Below are positions 33,115 through 41,862 of a stretch of 64,000 nucleotides of DNA, piece by piece. Each line of letters begins with the position of its first letter. Positions within the stretch are counted from its first letter, which is position 1. A program made the position numbers and the translations under genes. Under the pieces are notes generated by a model. The model did no database searches. It saw nothing but the letters and a program-made list of their open reading frames with translations, and was not told the DNA's origin. Source of the stretch: Pontibacter sp. Tf4 (GTDB lineage Bacteria; Bacteroidota; Bacteroidia; Cytophagales; Hymenobacteraceae); the NCBI RefSeq assembly GCF_014212495.1, contig NZ_JACKZC010000004.1, positions 186,001 to 250,000 on the forward strand. The letters run 5' to 3'.

Positions 33115-33400
33115 GTAACTATAAAACTATAACTATAGCATAGACAGGATTAGCTTATCGCCATAGACAAGGAGGGGTTAGGGGTGGTTGGATTGCAGCA
33201 ACTATAGAACTATAGCTGAAACTATAGTAGTAGCAGAAAAACTTCCGCCTTAGACTACCGAGAAGCGATTTCGGAGGTAGCGAGCGTAGCTCTGAGGGGC
33301 AAAGGGTGGTTGGAATGCTATGAAACTATAGCCACAGCCTTTGTCATGCTTGTCCCTGCCGGGCCGGTTGAGTCAGGAGACGCAACACCATAATAAGGCA

Positions 33401-33424
33401 CGAGTCTGGAGACTCGCGCCAGCA
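33401..33424 (+). repeat. Short palindrome plus CGCCAGCA element
   Basis: CGAGTC and GACTCG form a stem around TGGA and are followed at once by CGCCAGCA, as at 11419-11441. Confidence 0.5.
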
Positions 33425-33569
33425 AAGAGAGGGTTAATAGCAACTGAAACTATATAACTATAGCCAAGCTCCTTCTCCTGTTTTTGGGGTAGGGGCCCTA
33501 TTTAAAAGGGGAAGGCTGGGAAGGGGTAAACAACGAATAACTACCAATTAATAACGATATTTAAAAACT

Positions 33570-34268
33570 ATGATCACGCTATCAGACATCGAAAAAGTTT
33601 ACCAGACGAAGACAATCGAAACGGTGGCTTTGCAGCGCGTAAACCTGACGGTTCCGAAGGGAGAATTTGTATCCATTATGGGGCCATCGGGCTGCGGAAA
33701 ATCTACGTTGCTTAACATCATGGGTCTGCTGGATGTGCCTACATCCGGTGTAGTAACGATTGATGGGCAATCTATTACATCTTACAAAGACAAAGAACTG
33801 GCGCACATCCGCAACGAGAAGATCGGGTTTGTGTTCCAGAGCTACCACCTGGTTAACGACCTGAGCGTGCTCGATAACGTGGAGTTGCCGTTGCTTTACC
33901 GCAGCGGTGTATCGGGTTCAGAGCGCACCAAACTGGCCAAAGCAGCTCTGGATAAGGTGGGCCTGAGCGCCCGTACCAAACACTTTCCGAACCAACTATC
34001 GGGCGGACAGCGCCAGCGTGTGGCCATTGCCCGCGCGCTTATCGGTAACCCTGCTATTATACTGGCCGATGAGCCAACAGGTAACCTGGACTCGGTGATG
34101 GGAGAAGAAGTGATAAACATCCTGCTAAACCTGAACCGCCAGGACGGCGCAACTATAGTGATGGTAACGCACGACGAGAACATGGCGCATAAGACCGAAC
34201 GCCTTGTGCGTTTCTTTGACGGGCAGCAGGTTTCCGACTCTAAAGTTTTCGACCTACAGACTGTTTAA
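33570..34268 (+). CDS. ABC transporter ATPase (MacB/LolD type)
   Basis: 232 residues, a complete ABC ATPase: Walker A GPSGCGKST at 38-46, Q-loop Gln90, signature LSGGQ at 143-147, Walker B ILADEP with Asp167/Glu168, and H-loop His201. The sequence LSGGQRQRVAIARAL and the short length are those of the MacB/LolD/FtsE group, which drives mechanotransmission rather than lumenal transport. It powers the two FtsX-type permeases that follow by 3 bases. Confidence 0.95.
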   Translation: MITLSDIEKVYQTKTIETVALQRVNLTVPKGEFVSIMGPSGCGKSTLLNIMGLLDVPTSGVVTIDGQSITSYKDKELAHIRNEKIGFVFQSYHLVNDLSVLDNVELPLLYRSGVSGSERTKLAKAALDKVGLSARTKHFPNQLSGGQRQRVAIARALIGNPAIILADEPTGNLDSVMGEEVINILLNLNRQDGATIVMVTHDENMAHKTERLVRFFDGQQVSDSKVFDLQTV

Positions 34269-34271
34269 GCC

Positions 34272-35516
34272 ATGCTCAAAAATTACTTTAAAATAGCCTG
34301 GAAGGTACTCTTGCGGCGCAAGTTTTTCACCTTCATCAGTTTGTTCGGCATCAGTGTTACGCTTATGGTGCTGATGGTTGTAACTGCTTTGGTAAACTAT
34401 ATGTTTGGGGCACATGCGCCGGAAAAAAACATGGACCGGATGCTGTATGTAACAAGGCTGCACATGACAGGAGATGGCACTCAGATGAACAGCGCTCCCA
34501 GTTATTATTTTCTGAACAGGTTTATAAAGCCGCTCAAATCTCCCGAAAAGATCAGCATTTACTCCAACAGCAACTATACTTCAATAAATTTTACAAGTGG
34601 CCGCAAGCTGGAAATGAAGACACGCTACACCGACAGCGAATTCTGGCGCATCATGAATTTTAATTTTCTGGAGGGCGGTGCCTATGGCGATGCCGCAGTT
34701 GAGGGTGCACAACTGGTAGCCGTTATTAACGAGGCCACCAGCCTGAATAATTTTGGAACTGTAAAGGCCGTTGGCAAAATGCTGGAACTGGACAACAGAA
34801 GCTATAAAGTAGTTGGCGTGGTAGAGAACGTTTCGGCCATCCGGCCCAGCACCTATTCAGATGTCTGGATTCCTTATACAACAAGTAAAGATGACCTGGG
34901 CAATGCAAACTATAGCGGTTCCTTTTGTGCTGTGCTGCTGGCTAAAGATGCTGACGACCTTGATGACATAAAGAAGGAGTTCTATAGTACTGCGGCTAAA
35001 ATTCCATTAATGCCGGGCGAGAACTTTACAGAGTTAAAGGTATTTGCAGATACCCACCTGGAAGGGTTTGTGCGGGAGATAACATCATCTGTAGAAAATG
35101 AAGTAAATGTTGCCTTGCTGTACACACTGGTGTTTGGGGCCATGTTTTTCTTTATGCTGATCCCAACGCTTAACCTGGTAAACATCAACATCAGTCGCAT
35201 TATGGAGCGTGCTTCCGAAATTGGTGTTCGCAAAGCATTTGGCGCATCTTCCAATACATTGGTTTTTCAGTTTCTTTTCGAGAATATTTTCCTTACCATT
35301 ATTGGAGGTGCTATAGGTATACTCTTAGCGACCGGAGCCCTGCAGCTGATCAACAACAGTGGTTTTATACCTTATGCGCAGCTGGAGTTAAACCTGTATG
35401 TGTTACTGTTCAGCGTGCTCATCTGTCTGTTCTTTGGTGTACTTTCCGGAGTTTATCCGGCTTTTAAAATGTCTAAACTTCACCCGGCATCAGTGCTGAA
35501 AGGAGGCGCAAAATGA
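34272..35516 (+). CDS. ABC permease, FtsX/MacB type (first)
   Basis: 414 residues with the MacB topology: one membrane helix near 20-42 (FTFISLFGISVTLMVLMVVTALVNYMF), a large periplasmic domain of about 230 residues, and three C-terminal helices with the FtsX block SRIMERASEIGVRKAFGASSNTLVFQFLFENIFL. It ends ALKGGAK-like and overlaps the next permease by four bases (ATGA), so both are made together and probably form a heterodimer. In MacB the ATPase is fused to the permease; here it is separate. Confidence 0.9.
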   Translation: MLKNYFKIAWKVLLRRKFFTFISLFGISVTLMVLMVVTALVNYMFGAHAPEKNMDRMLYVTRLHMTGDGTQMNSAPSYYFLNRFIKPLKSPEKISIYSNSNYTSINFTSGRKLEMKTRYTDSEFWRIMNFNFLEGGAYGDAAVEGAQLVAVINEATSLNNFGTVKAVGKMLELDNRSYKVVGVVENVSAIRPSTYSDVWIPYTTSKDDLGNANYSGSFCAVLLAKDADDLDDIKKEFYSTAAKIPLMPGENFTELKVFADTHLEGFVREITSSVENEVNVALLYTLVFGAMFFFMLIPTLNLVNINISRIMERASEIGVRKAFGASSNTLVFQFLFENIFLTIIGGAIGILLATGALQLINNSGFIPYAQLELNLYVLLFSVLICLFFGVLSGVYPAFKMSKLHPASVLKGGAK

Positions 35517-36691
35517 TAAAGCATCTGTTTAAACTTGTCTGGAACCGAAGACGAGCCAATTTCCTGATGATCCTGGCGATCTTCTTCTCTTTTATCGTTC
35601 TGTTCGGAACTATAAGCGTGCTGGTTAACAGCTGGCGTAACTATAACAAACCAATGGGTTTTGAGGCAGAGCGCATCTGGTACGTAAACATTCAATCTTT
35701 CCAGACCCCGAAAGATGAAGCCAGAACGATAACCGAACAGCTGGTGCGCCGGCTGCAAACCTTGCCTGAGATCGAAAGTGTTGCGTTAGCCAGCGGAAAC
35801 GCTGCTTATTCTGGTTGGTCGTCTGTGTCTGGGTTGCAGTACAAGAACCTGGAACGGGGCGTAAACAGTGTAACTGTGCAAGGAGGCGATTTCCAGAAAA
35901 CAATGGACCTTAACCTGACGGAAGGCCGCTGGTTTCAGGATGGTGATGCACAGTCAAACCAGAACCCGGTTCTGATAACCCAGGATGTGAAAGAGTTCTT
36001 TTTCGGAGAGGAACCTGCGACTGGTAAAAAGTTAAGTACCGGGCAATCAGAATTAACGGTGATTGGGGTGGTAGATCATTACCGTACTAATGGTGAACTG
36101 AACTCAGATGATGGTACTTTCTTCAGGGCAACATCGCTGAATGATACTACTCAGGTAATAGCAAGTACATTATACCTGCGCATGAAACCGGGTGTAACAT
36201 CTGGCTTTGAGGAAAAACTGCTGAAAGAAGCGGGTGCCGTTGCTACTGGCTGGAAATTCGATGTGAAATACATGGACCAGATGCGCTCCAATTACCTGAA
36301 AGAATACCTGACGCCTATAGTTGCTTTTGCCATTATCTGCGCTTTCCTGATCCTGAACGTGGCCCTGGGCATATTTGGGGTGCTGTGGTACAACATTAAC
36401 AAACGCTACTCAGAAATTGGCCTGCGCCGTGCGCTGGGGGCAACAGCTAACCAGATCTACAAGCAGTTTTTAGGGGAGATACTGGTGCTGGCTACCCTGG
36501 GGCTGGTGCTGGGAAGCTTCTTTGCCATACAGTTTGTGTTGCTTGATGTGATGGGCCTGCAGCCGGAAGTGTATTACTATGCGTTGGGCATTTCTATCCT
36601 TGTGATCTACCTGCTGGTCATCGTTTGCGCCTTTCAGCCAAGCCGCCAGGCTGCAGCCATTCACCCGGCCATCGCTTTGCACGAAGAGTAA
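35513..36691 (+). CDS. ABC permease, FtsX/MacB type (second)
   Basis: 392 residues with the same topology as the first permease: N-terminal helix (FLMILAIFFSFIVLFGTISVLV), a periplasmic domain, and three C-terminal helices holding NINKRYSEIGLRRALGATANQIYKQFLGE. It starts on the overlapping ATGA of the upstream gene. Together with the ATPase, adaptor and TolC it completes a MacAB-TolC-like envelope exporter. The cargo could be antimicrobial peptides, lipids or siderophores; nothing in the sequence decides. The stop TAA runs into ACTATAGTTT. Confidence 0.9.
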   Translation: MIKHLFKLVWNRRRANFLMILAIFFSFIVLFGTISVLVNSWRNYNKPMGFEAERIWYVNIQSFQTPKDEARTITEQLVRRLQTLPEIESVALASGNAAYSGWSSVSGLQYKNLERGVNSVTVQGGDFQKTMDLNLTEGRWFQDGDAQSNQNPVLITQDVKEFFFGEEPATGKKLSTGQSELTVIGVVDHYRTNGELNSDDGTFFRATSLNDTTQVIASTLYLRMKPGVTSGFEEKLLKEAGAVATGWKFDVKYMDQMRSNYLKEYLTPIVAFAIICAFLILNVALGIFGVLWYNINKRYSEIGLRRALGATANQIYKQFLGEILVLATLGLVLGSFFAIQFVLLDVMGLQPEVYYYALGISILVIYLLVIVCAFQPSRQAAAIHPAIALHEE

Positions 36692-36722
36692 ACTATAGTT
36701 TGGTGAAATTATCAACTGATGT

Positions 36723-36752
36723 AATCATCCCCCTACCCCCTTCAAAGGGGGA
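36723..36752 (-). repeat. CCCCCTTTGAAGGGGG-family repeat, copy 2 (inverted)
   Basis: Reverse complement of the same element found at 36800-36840; the two face each other and could form one large hairpin in the 281-bp gap before the regulator gene. Confidence 0.75.
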
Positions 36753-36799
36753 CATTCAGCAATGCGTGAAATTCTAATTTTGTTTACGTTGTCTGAAAA

Positions 36800-36840
36800 A
36801 GTCCCCCTTTGAAGGGGGCAGGGAGATGACCAAAGCTAAC
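36800..36840 (+). repeat. CCCCCTTTGAAGGGGG-family repeat, copy 3
   Basis: AGTCCCCCTTTGAAGGGGG followed by CAGGGAGATGACCAAAGC and then TAACTATAG. Confidence 0.75.
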
Positions 36841-36972
36841 TATAGAACAATAGCTCAAACTATAGCATGAACCGAAATTCCCCTCCCTGGAGGGGTAAGG
36901 GGTGGGTTACAACTATAGCAACTAAAACTGACACCAGAATACCGTATATTTATACTTCTGAACACACCACAC

Positions 36973-38352
36973 ATGATCCTGATCATAGACGACGATGCAG
37001 CGGTGCGGGCTTCGCTGGGCCTGATGCTGAAACAGAACGGCTTTAAAACCAAAGAAGCGGCAAACCCACGCGAGGCACTTCAACTGGCGGAGCTGCAGCC
37101 GTTCGAGCTCGTGCTCATGGACATGAACTTTTCCATAGAAACCACCGGCCACGACGGGCTGGCACTGCTGGGACAGTTTAAGAAGCAGTACCCGAATCTG
37201 CCGGTTATTTTGATCACAGGTTGGGGCTCTATTAGCCTGGCCGTAGAAGGCATGCGTTTGGGAGCTGCCGATTTTATTACCAAGCCCTGGAGCAATGAGT
37301 ACCTGCTACAGGCTATTAAAACAGCACTCAGCTTATCAGTGCAAAACCATAGTTCCGACGAAGCCCTGACGCGCAAGAAGCTGGATCAGCAGTATGATTT
37401 CAAAAATATAGTTGGCCAGGACCCGGACCTGTTGAAAGTGCTTAAAAAGATAGGGCAGATTGCGGCCACAGATGCGTCGGTGCTGATAGAAGGAGAGAGC
37501 GGAACGGGAAAAGAACTGATTGCCGAAGCCATACACCAGAACAGCGCCCGCCGTAACCAGTCATTTATTAAAGTGAACCTTGGTGGCATTTCGGCTAGTT
37601 TGTTTGAAAGTGAGATGTTTGGACACAAGCGCGGTGCTTTTACCGATGCCAAAGGCGACAGGGTAGGCCGTTTTGAAATGGCAAACAAGGGCACTATCTT
37701 CCTGGATGAGATCGGTGAACTGGATATGAACAGCCAGGTAAAACTGCTGCGCGTGTTGCAGGACCGCACCTACGAAGTGCTGGGCGACAGTCGCTCTCGG
37801 AAACTTGACATACGCGTCGTGTGCGCTACCAACCGTAACCTGGAAGAAATGGTAGCCGATGGTAAATTCCGCGAAGACCTGTTCTACCGCATCAACCTGA
37901 TTACCGTAAAGCTGCCGGCCCTGCGCGAGCGTGCCGACGATATTCCGTTGCTGGTGCAGTACTTCCTGAACAACCTGAAAAAAGTATACAACCGCCCGGG
38001 GCTAACTATAAGCAAAAGCGCTTTGCAGTGGCTACGCGAGCAGCCGCTACCAGGTAATATCCGCGAGCTGAAAAACCTGGTGGAGCGTACGGTGCTGGGA
38101 AGCGATAGTGATGTGCTAGAAGCCGAAGATTTCCAGGCGCAGGCACAGCGCAGTGCCTCCAAACCCGCTGATAAAGCCCTGCCAGCCGTGGGTGCCATGA
38201 CCCTGGACGAAATGGAAGCCAGCATGATCCGGAAGTCGATGGATTATTATCACAACAACATCAGCAAAGTAGCCCGCGCTCTTGGCCTGAGCCGTGCCGC
38301 CCTTTACCGCCGGTTAGATAAGTTTAACATCCCGTATGAGTCTCAGGACTAA
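36973..38352 (+). CDS. NtrC-family sigma-54-dependent response regulator
   Basis: 459 residues in three domains: receiver (about 1-120; acidic DDD at 6-8, phospho-acceptor Asp50 in LVLMD, Lys in ITKPW), AAA+ sigma-54 activator (Walker A GESGTGKE at 174-181, GAFTDA at 221-226 that touches sigma-54, Walker B TIFLDEIGEL, FREDLFYRIN), and a C-terminal Fis-type helix-turn-helix (NISKVARALGLSRAALYRRL). All functional motifs are present. It directly follows the efflux genes and overlaps its kinase gene by 17 bases, so it most likely activates that operon from enhancer sites such as 30152-30176. Confidence 0.95.
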   Translation: MILIIDDDAAVRASLGLMLKQNGFKTKEAANPREALQLAELQPFELVLMDMNFSIETTGHDGLALLGQFKKQYPNLPVILITGWGSISLAVEGMRLGAADFITKPWSNEYLLQAIKTALSLSVQNHSSDEALTRKKLDQQYDFKNIVGQDPDLLKVLKKIGQIAATDASVLIEGESGTGKELIAEAIHQNSARRNQSFIKVNLGGISASLFESEMFGHKRGAFTDAKGDRVGRFEMANKGTIFLDEIGELDMNSQVKLLRVLQDRTYEVLGDSRSRKLDIRVVCATNRNLEEMVADGKFREDLFYRINLITVKLPALRERADDIPLLVQYFLNNLKKVYNRPGLTISKSALQWLREQPLPGNIRELKNLVERTVLGSDSDVLEAEDFQAQAQRSASKPADKALPAVGAMTLDEMEASMIRKSMDYYHNNISKVARALGLSRAALYRRLDKFNIPYESQD

Positions 38353-39637
38353 GTTCATCCTTTTTGCCACAGTAATACACCTGCTGCTGGCGGCCATGGC
38401 TTATTTCCTGCTGCAGGAGAACGTGTACCTGTTCCTTGGCATGGAGTTGCTAATACTGGGCTCTATCTACATCACATCGCAACTATACGTTACCTTCTTT
38501 AAGCCGCTCAGCCTTATCAGGGCAGGCATCCAATCCATAAAAGACAAAGACTTCTCCACCAAGTTTATGGGCGTGGGGCAGAAGGAGCTGGACGAGTTGA
38601 TAAATGTGTACAACCGCATGATTGAACAGTTGCGGCACGAGCGTGTGGCACAGGCCGAGAAGCACTACTTCCTGGAGAAGCTGATACAGGCATCGCCGGC
38701 TGGTATCTTGTTGCTGGGTTTTGATAACCAGGTAGAGCACGTAAACCCGGCAGCTGAACTATACCTGCAACAACCTGCCAATAGTTTGCTGGGCAAGCAC
38801 GTAAGCCAGTTGCCCAAAGTATGGGCCGAACAGCTCACGCAACTACAAACCGGCAGCTCCATTACGTTTCGGGTAAATGGCATCCGGACGTATCGCTGCC
38901 ACCGCGCCCATTTCCTGGATCGTGGCTTTCAGCATTACTTTGTATTAATAGAAGAACTGACCGAAGCGATTTTGCAGAACGAACGGCAGGCTTACGAAAA
39001 GGTGATCCGGATGATGTCGCATGAAGTGAACAACTCGGCGGGGGCTGTAAACTCTATACTGGGTTCGCTGCAGTATTACGCGCCACAGCTTACTGATGAG
39101 CACCGCGAAGATTTTGATAATGCCCTGCAGGTAGCCATAGACCGCAACACCAACCTGAGTCATTTTATGGCCAACTTTGCCAATGTGGTACGCCTGCCCA
39201 AACCTAAAAAAACACCAACTGACCTGCACGCCTTGCTTCGCAATCTGGCCCTGCTCATGCAGCCGGAGTTTCAGCGCCGAACTATAAGCTGTACCCTTCA
39301 GTTAGCACCGCAGCCACTGGTAATATTGCTTGATCAGCAGCAGATGGAGCAGGTACTGCTAAACGTGCTTAAAAACGCCGTGGAAGCAATTGGCGATACC
39401 GGCGAGATAACGATAGCTACCCAAACCAACCCCGCACAACTAACTATAACCGACACAGGCTCCGGCATACCGGAAAGTGTAAGAAGCTTGCTGTTCACAC
39501 CCTTTTTCAGCACCAAAGAGTACGGGCAAGGCATTGGCTTAACGATGATCCGGGAAATTCTTGTAAACCATGGCTTCCCGTTCTCACTTGAAAGTGATCA
39601 GGAGAAGAGAGTGACAACTTTTTGGATTAGGTTTTAA
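38336..39637 (+). CDS. Sensor histidine kinase partnering the NtrC-type regulator
   Basis: 433 residues: two membrane helices at the start (about 5-26 and 31-50) with almost no periplasmic loop, a HAMP-like linker, a PAS domain (about 110-215, LIQASPAGILLLGFDNQVEHVNPAAELYL), the phospho-acceptor His229 in MMSHEVNNS, and an ATPase domain with NVLKNAVEAIGD, DTGSGIP and TPFFSTKEYGQGIGL. The missing sensor loop implies it detects a signal within the membrane or cytoplasm, such as envelope stress. Its start overlaps the regulator gene. Confidence 0.93.
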   Translation: MSLRTKFILFATVIHLLLAAMAYFLLQENVYLFLGMELLILGSIYITSQLYVTFFKPLSLIRAGIQSIKDKDFSTKFMGVGQKELDELINVYNRMIEQLRHERVAQAEKHYFLEKLIQASPAGILLLGFDNQVEHVNPAAELYLQQPANSLLGKHVSQLPKVWAEQLTQLQTGSSITFRVNGIRTYRCHRAHFLDRGFQHYFVLIEELTEAILQNERQAYEKVIRMMSHEVNNSAGAVNSILGSLQYYAPQLTDEHREDFDNALQVAIDRNTNLSHFMANFANVVRLPKPKKTPTDLHALLRNLALLMQPEFQRRTISCTLQLAPQPLVILLDQQQMEQVLLNVLKNAVEAIGDTGEITIATQTNPAQLTITDTGSGIPESVRSLLFTPFFSTKEYGQGIGLTMIREILVNHGFPFSLESDQEKRVTTFWIRF

Positions 39638-39679
39638 GAACTGGAATAATGCTTCGGTATTTAGAATCTCTCATAAAAC

Positions 39680-39713
39680 AGAACGCCTGCAACTATAAAA
39701 CTGCAGGCGTTCT
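39680..39713 (-). terminator. Terminator with an AACTATAAAA loop
   Basis: AGAACGCCTGC pairs with GCAGGCGTTCT; the loop contains AACTATAAAA. The T-rich side is on the minus strand (TTTTATG). It ends the lipoprotein gene at 39734 and could also stop the kinase transcript. Confidence 0.7.
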
Positions 39714-39733
39714 GTAAGATTTTATATTAAGTG

Positions 39734-40204
39734 CTACTTTACTAACTCAATGAACCTCTCTGTTTCGTAACCTTCCCACGCAAGTTCGTCGTTCACCCAA
39801 ACCTGTTTGCAGATCTGTGAGTTGTCGGTGCGCTCGATATTGCATTTTATTGTATCCGAGTTAGTTTCGTTCCATTTTACAATGGTAACCGGAAAACTGC
39901 TATGGAAATCCGCATTCGGGAATATTCGTATCCTATATGTATCTCCCTGCTTAAAAATGTGGAAGCCCTTTGGATGATCCATATCCGTGTTGTTAACTTT
40001 CTGCTTTACTCCATCAACAACATAAAATATTTCGATCTCTTCGGCATTGTAGCCATTCGCATTGGTTGGGTCAAGCATGTCTGCGCCGGATGCATCTTTA
40101 ACAGACATTTCTATCTTGGTATCAACTATAGCTTTCTCTGGGTCATCGGATTTGCAGGAAGTAAGCAGTAGAAACACGAAGAGAAGGGAAGTTAGGTATT
40201 TCAT
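39734..40204 (-). CDS. Hypothetical lipoprotein
   Basis: 156 residues from MKYLTSLLF (ATG 40202-40204); the open frame runs 32 codons further but those would precede the signal peptide. Lipobox LLLTSC at about 13-18. The mature part is beta-rich with EIEIFYVVDGVKQKV and a C-terminal VWVNDELAWEGYETERFIEL; two Cys (KCNIERTDNSQIC) may form a disulfide. No recognised domain. Probably surface- or periplasm-anchored. Confidence 0.62.
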   Translation of the reverse strand: MKYLTSLLFVFLLLTSCKSDDPEKAIVDTKIEMSVKDASGADMLDPTNANGYNAEEIEIFYVVDGVKQKVNNTDMDHPKGFHIFKQGDTYRIRIFPNADFHSSFPVTIVKWNETNSDTIKCNIERTDNSQICKQVWVNDELAWEGYETERFIELVK

Positions 40205-40354
40205 TGTTTTCAGCTTTAGATTAGAAATTCTTTTGTTGAGTATGTATAAAGGCCGTACCTCTGGTAGTGCAACTATAGTAGCACACAATACAGGTGGCAA
40301 GTATGAAGTTAGCTTAATATTTTATAAATCCAATACTAAATTGTTTTTTTATAA

Positions 40355-40393
40355 AACAACACCGCTTGCAACTATAAAGCTGCAGGCGGTGCT
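40355..40393 (-). terminator. Terminator of the OmpA-family gene at 40423
   Basis: CACCGCTTGCA pairs, with one wobble, with TGCAGGCGGTG; the loop is again an ACTATAAAGC variant. On the minus strand it is followed by TTGTTTTATAAAAAAA. Confidence 0.65.
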
Positions 40394-40422
40394 TGTGTAT
40401 GCTCTAAAGCAGAGATCTATAG

Positions 40423-41640
40423 TTACCGTTTCACAAACTCCACGCGGCGGTTGTTGGCTTTGGCTTCCGGGGTGCTGTTCTTATCTATCGGTTTCGATTC
40501 CCCCATACCTTTGGCTTCCAGGCGGTCGGCTTTAATGCCTTGCTCTACCAGGTAGGTTTTCACGGCTTCGGCGCGCTGCTGGCTTAGCTTCTGGTTGGCT
40601 TTTTCGTCGCCGTCGCTGTCGGTGTGGCCTTCTACGGTGAAGTTAAGTGTTGGCTGTTCGTTCATCAGTTTGGCTATACCTGCCAGCGTCCCTGTAGATT
40701 CCGGGCGTATAGTTGCCTGGTTCACATCGAACTTAATGCCATAGGTTACAATTTTGCCGTCGGCCATAACCTGGTCGTATAGTTTCTTGCCCCCTTCGGC
40801 TATCAGCACATTTTTTACCATGGTGTTGGCATCTATGCGTTTATCTACTTCTATGCGCATGCTGGTTGGCTTGCCGGTAACGTTTGGTATGTTTACAAGG
40901 CGCTGGTTATCCAGGTACACCTTCATGCTGCGCTTGTTAAAAGCTATGGCTACGTGGCGCCACTTATTCTTTATATTTTGTGCTGCCAGCTCTTCCGACT
41001 CCGAACCGAAGGTCTTAAACCTGGCCAGGTTGGCGCGTATCTCAATGCCGTTCCAGAAATCGCCGTGCAGTTCCTGCTTATAGTTGGAGTTGTCGTCTAC
41101 AAAATAAATGTAGTAGGCCACGTTTGGGTTGTCATCATCAAAGAACAGGTCCATCTCCACTGTAAAGGTCTCGGGCAGGTACTGGTCTTTTTTCATGAGC
41201 GGTTTAATGCTGGTGGTAGAGCGCACCAGGTTAATTACCTGCTCACCCCCGAAGTTAGCTACTTCCGCATTTCCATCGTTCAGGTCCCAGCGCGACGGGA
41301 ACTCGCCTAACTCTTCGCTGGCAAGGTTGTCTGCAAAAATTACTTTATCACCGGGCACAAAATCGAACTTAGACCAGGCTTTCATTTTACCCGCTTCGGT
41401 TCCTTCCGAAGTACCACCGCTTTCTGCAGTTTCTGCTTTAGCTACTTTATTGCCGCCGATTTTCTTTTTCCCATCCACCGCATCATCAACAGTCTTATCA
41501 ATTTTCTGATCGATCTTCTGGTCTATCTTCTGATTAACCTTGTTCTTGATCTTGTTGCCGATGTCGAACTGGGCATGGGCTGGCAAATGGAAAAGGGCCA
41601 GCAGCAACATACCGGCCATAGAAGCAAACACTTTTTTCAT
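40423..41640 (-). CDS. OmpA-family protein with a LamG-like middle domain
   Basis: 405 residues: signal peptide ending LPAHAQ; a charged repeat IDQKIDQKIDK of QKID units (about 35-55) followed by a KKKIGGNK linker; a beta-sandwich of about 190 residues (RWDLNDGNAEVANFGGEQVINL, FTVEMDLFFDDD, WRHVAIAFNKRSMKVYLDNQRLVNIP) resembling concanavalin/LamG sheets; and a C-terminal OmpA domain (NFTVEGHTDSDGDEKANQKLSQQRAEAVKTYL, NNRRVEFVKR). It should sit in the periplasm or outer membrane bound to peptidoglycan, perhaps with a glycan-binding middle domain. Confidence 0.82.
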   Translation of the reverse strand: MKKVFASMAGMLLLALFHLPAHAQFDIGNKIKNKVNQKIDQKIDQKIDKTVDDAVDGKKKIGGNKVAKAETAESGGTSEGTEAGKMKAWSKFDFVPGDKVIFADNLASEELGEFPSRWDLNDGNAEVANFGGEQVINLVRSTTSIKPLMKKDQYLPETFTVEMDLFFDDDNPNVAYYIYFVDDNSNYKQELHGDFWNGIEIRANLARFKTFGSESEELAAQNIKNKWRHVAIAFNKRSMKVYLDNQRLVNIPNVTGKPTSMRIEVDKRIDANTMVKNVLIAEGGKKLYDQVMADGKIVTYGIKFDVNQATIRPESTGTLAGIAKLMNEQPTLNFTVEGHTDSDGDEKANQKLSQQRAEAVKTYLVEQGIKADRLEAKGMGESKPIDKNSTPEAKANNRRVEFVKR

Positions 41641-41812
41641 AGTGGGTAATTAAGATTAGATGATTGAACTACAAATGTAAATAATATAACTATAGTAATA
41701 AAAATTTGTGTAGTGGTAATCCGTAAACTATGGCTGGCTGATTAGTGAAACTATAGTTTGATGGGGTGAAGGGTGTTAAAGCTGGAGTTGTACTGAAGAA
41801 AGGGAAGGCAAC

Positions 41813-41839
41813 AAAAAAGCCCGCTGTAGTAGCGGGCTT
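41813..41839 (-). terminator. Terminator of menB
   Basis: AAGCCCGCT pairs with AGCGGGCTT around five bases, followed on the minus strand by six T. Confidence 0.85.
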
Positions 41840-41862
41840 CCGTATAGTATGAAAACTATAGT

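Larger units (their letters stand above)
33053..33569. other. 517-bp repeat-packed gap inside the efflux operon
   Basis: No gene. Contains the hairpin at the TolC stop, a CCCCCTTTGAAGGGGG element (33079-33114), six CTATAG motifs, a half REP (GGAGACGCAAC near 33377), a stem plus CGCCAGCA element (33401-33424) and further G-rich strings. It separates tolC from the ATPase gene, whose expression may therefore be independent of the upstream pair. No TAnnTTTG element is clear before 33570. Confidence 0.7.
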
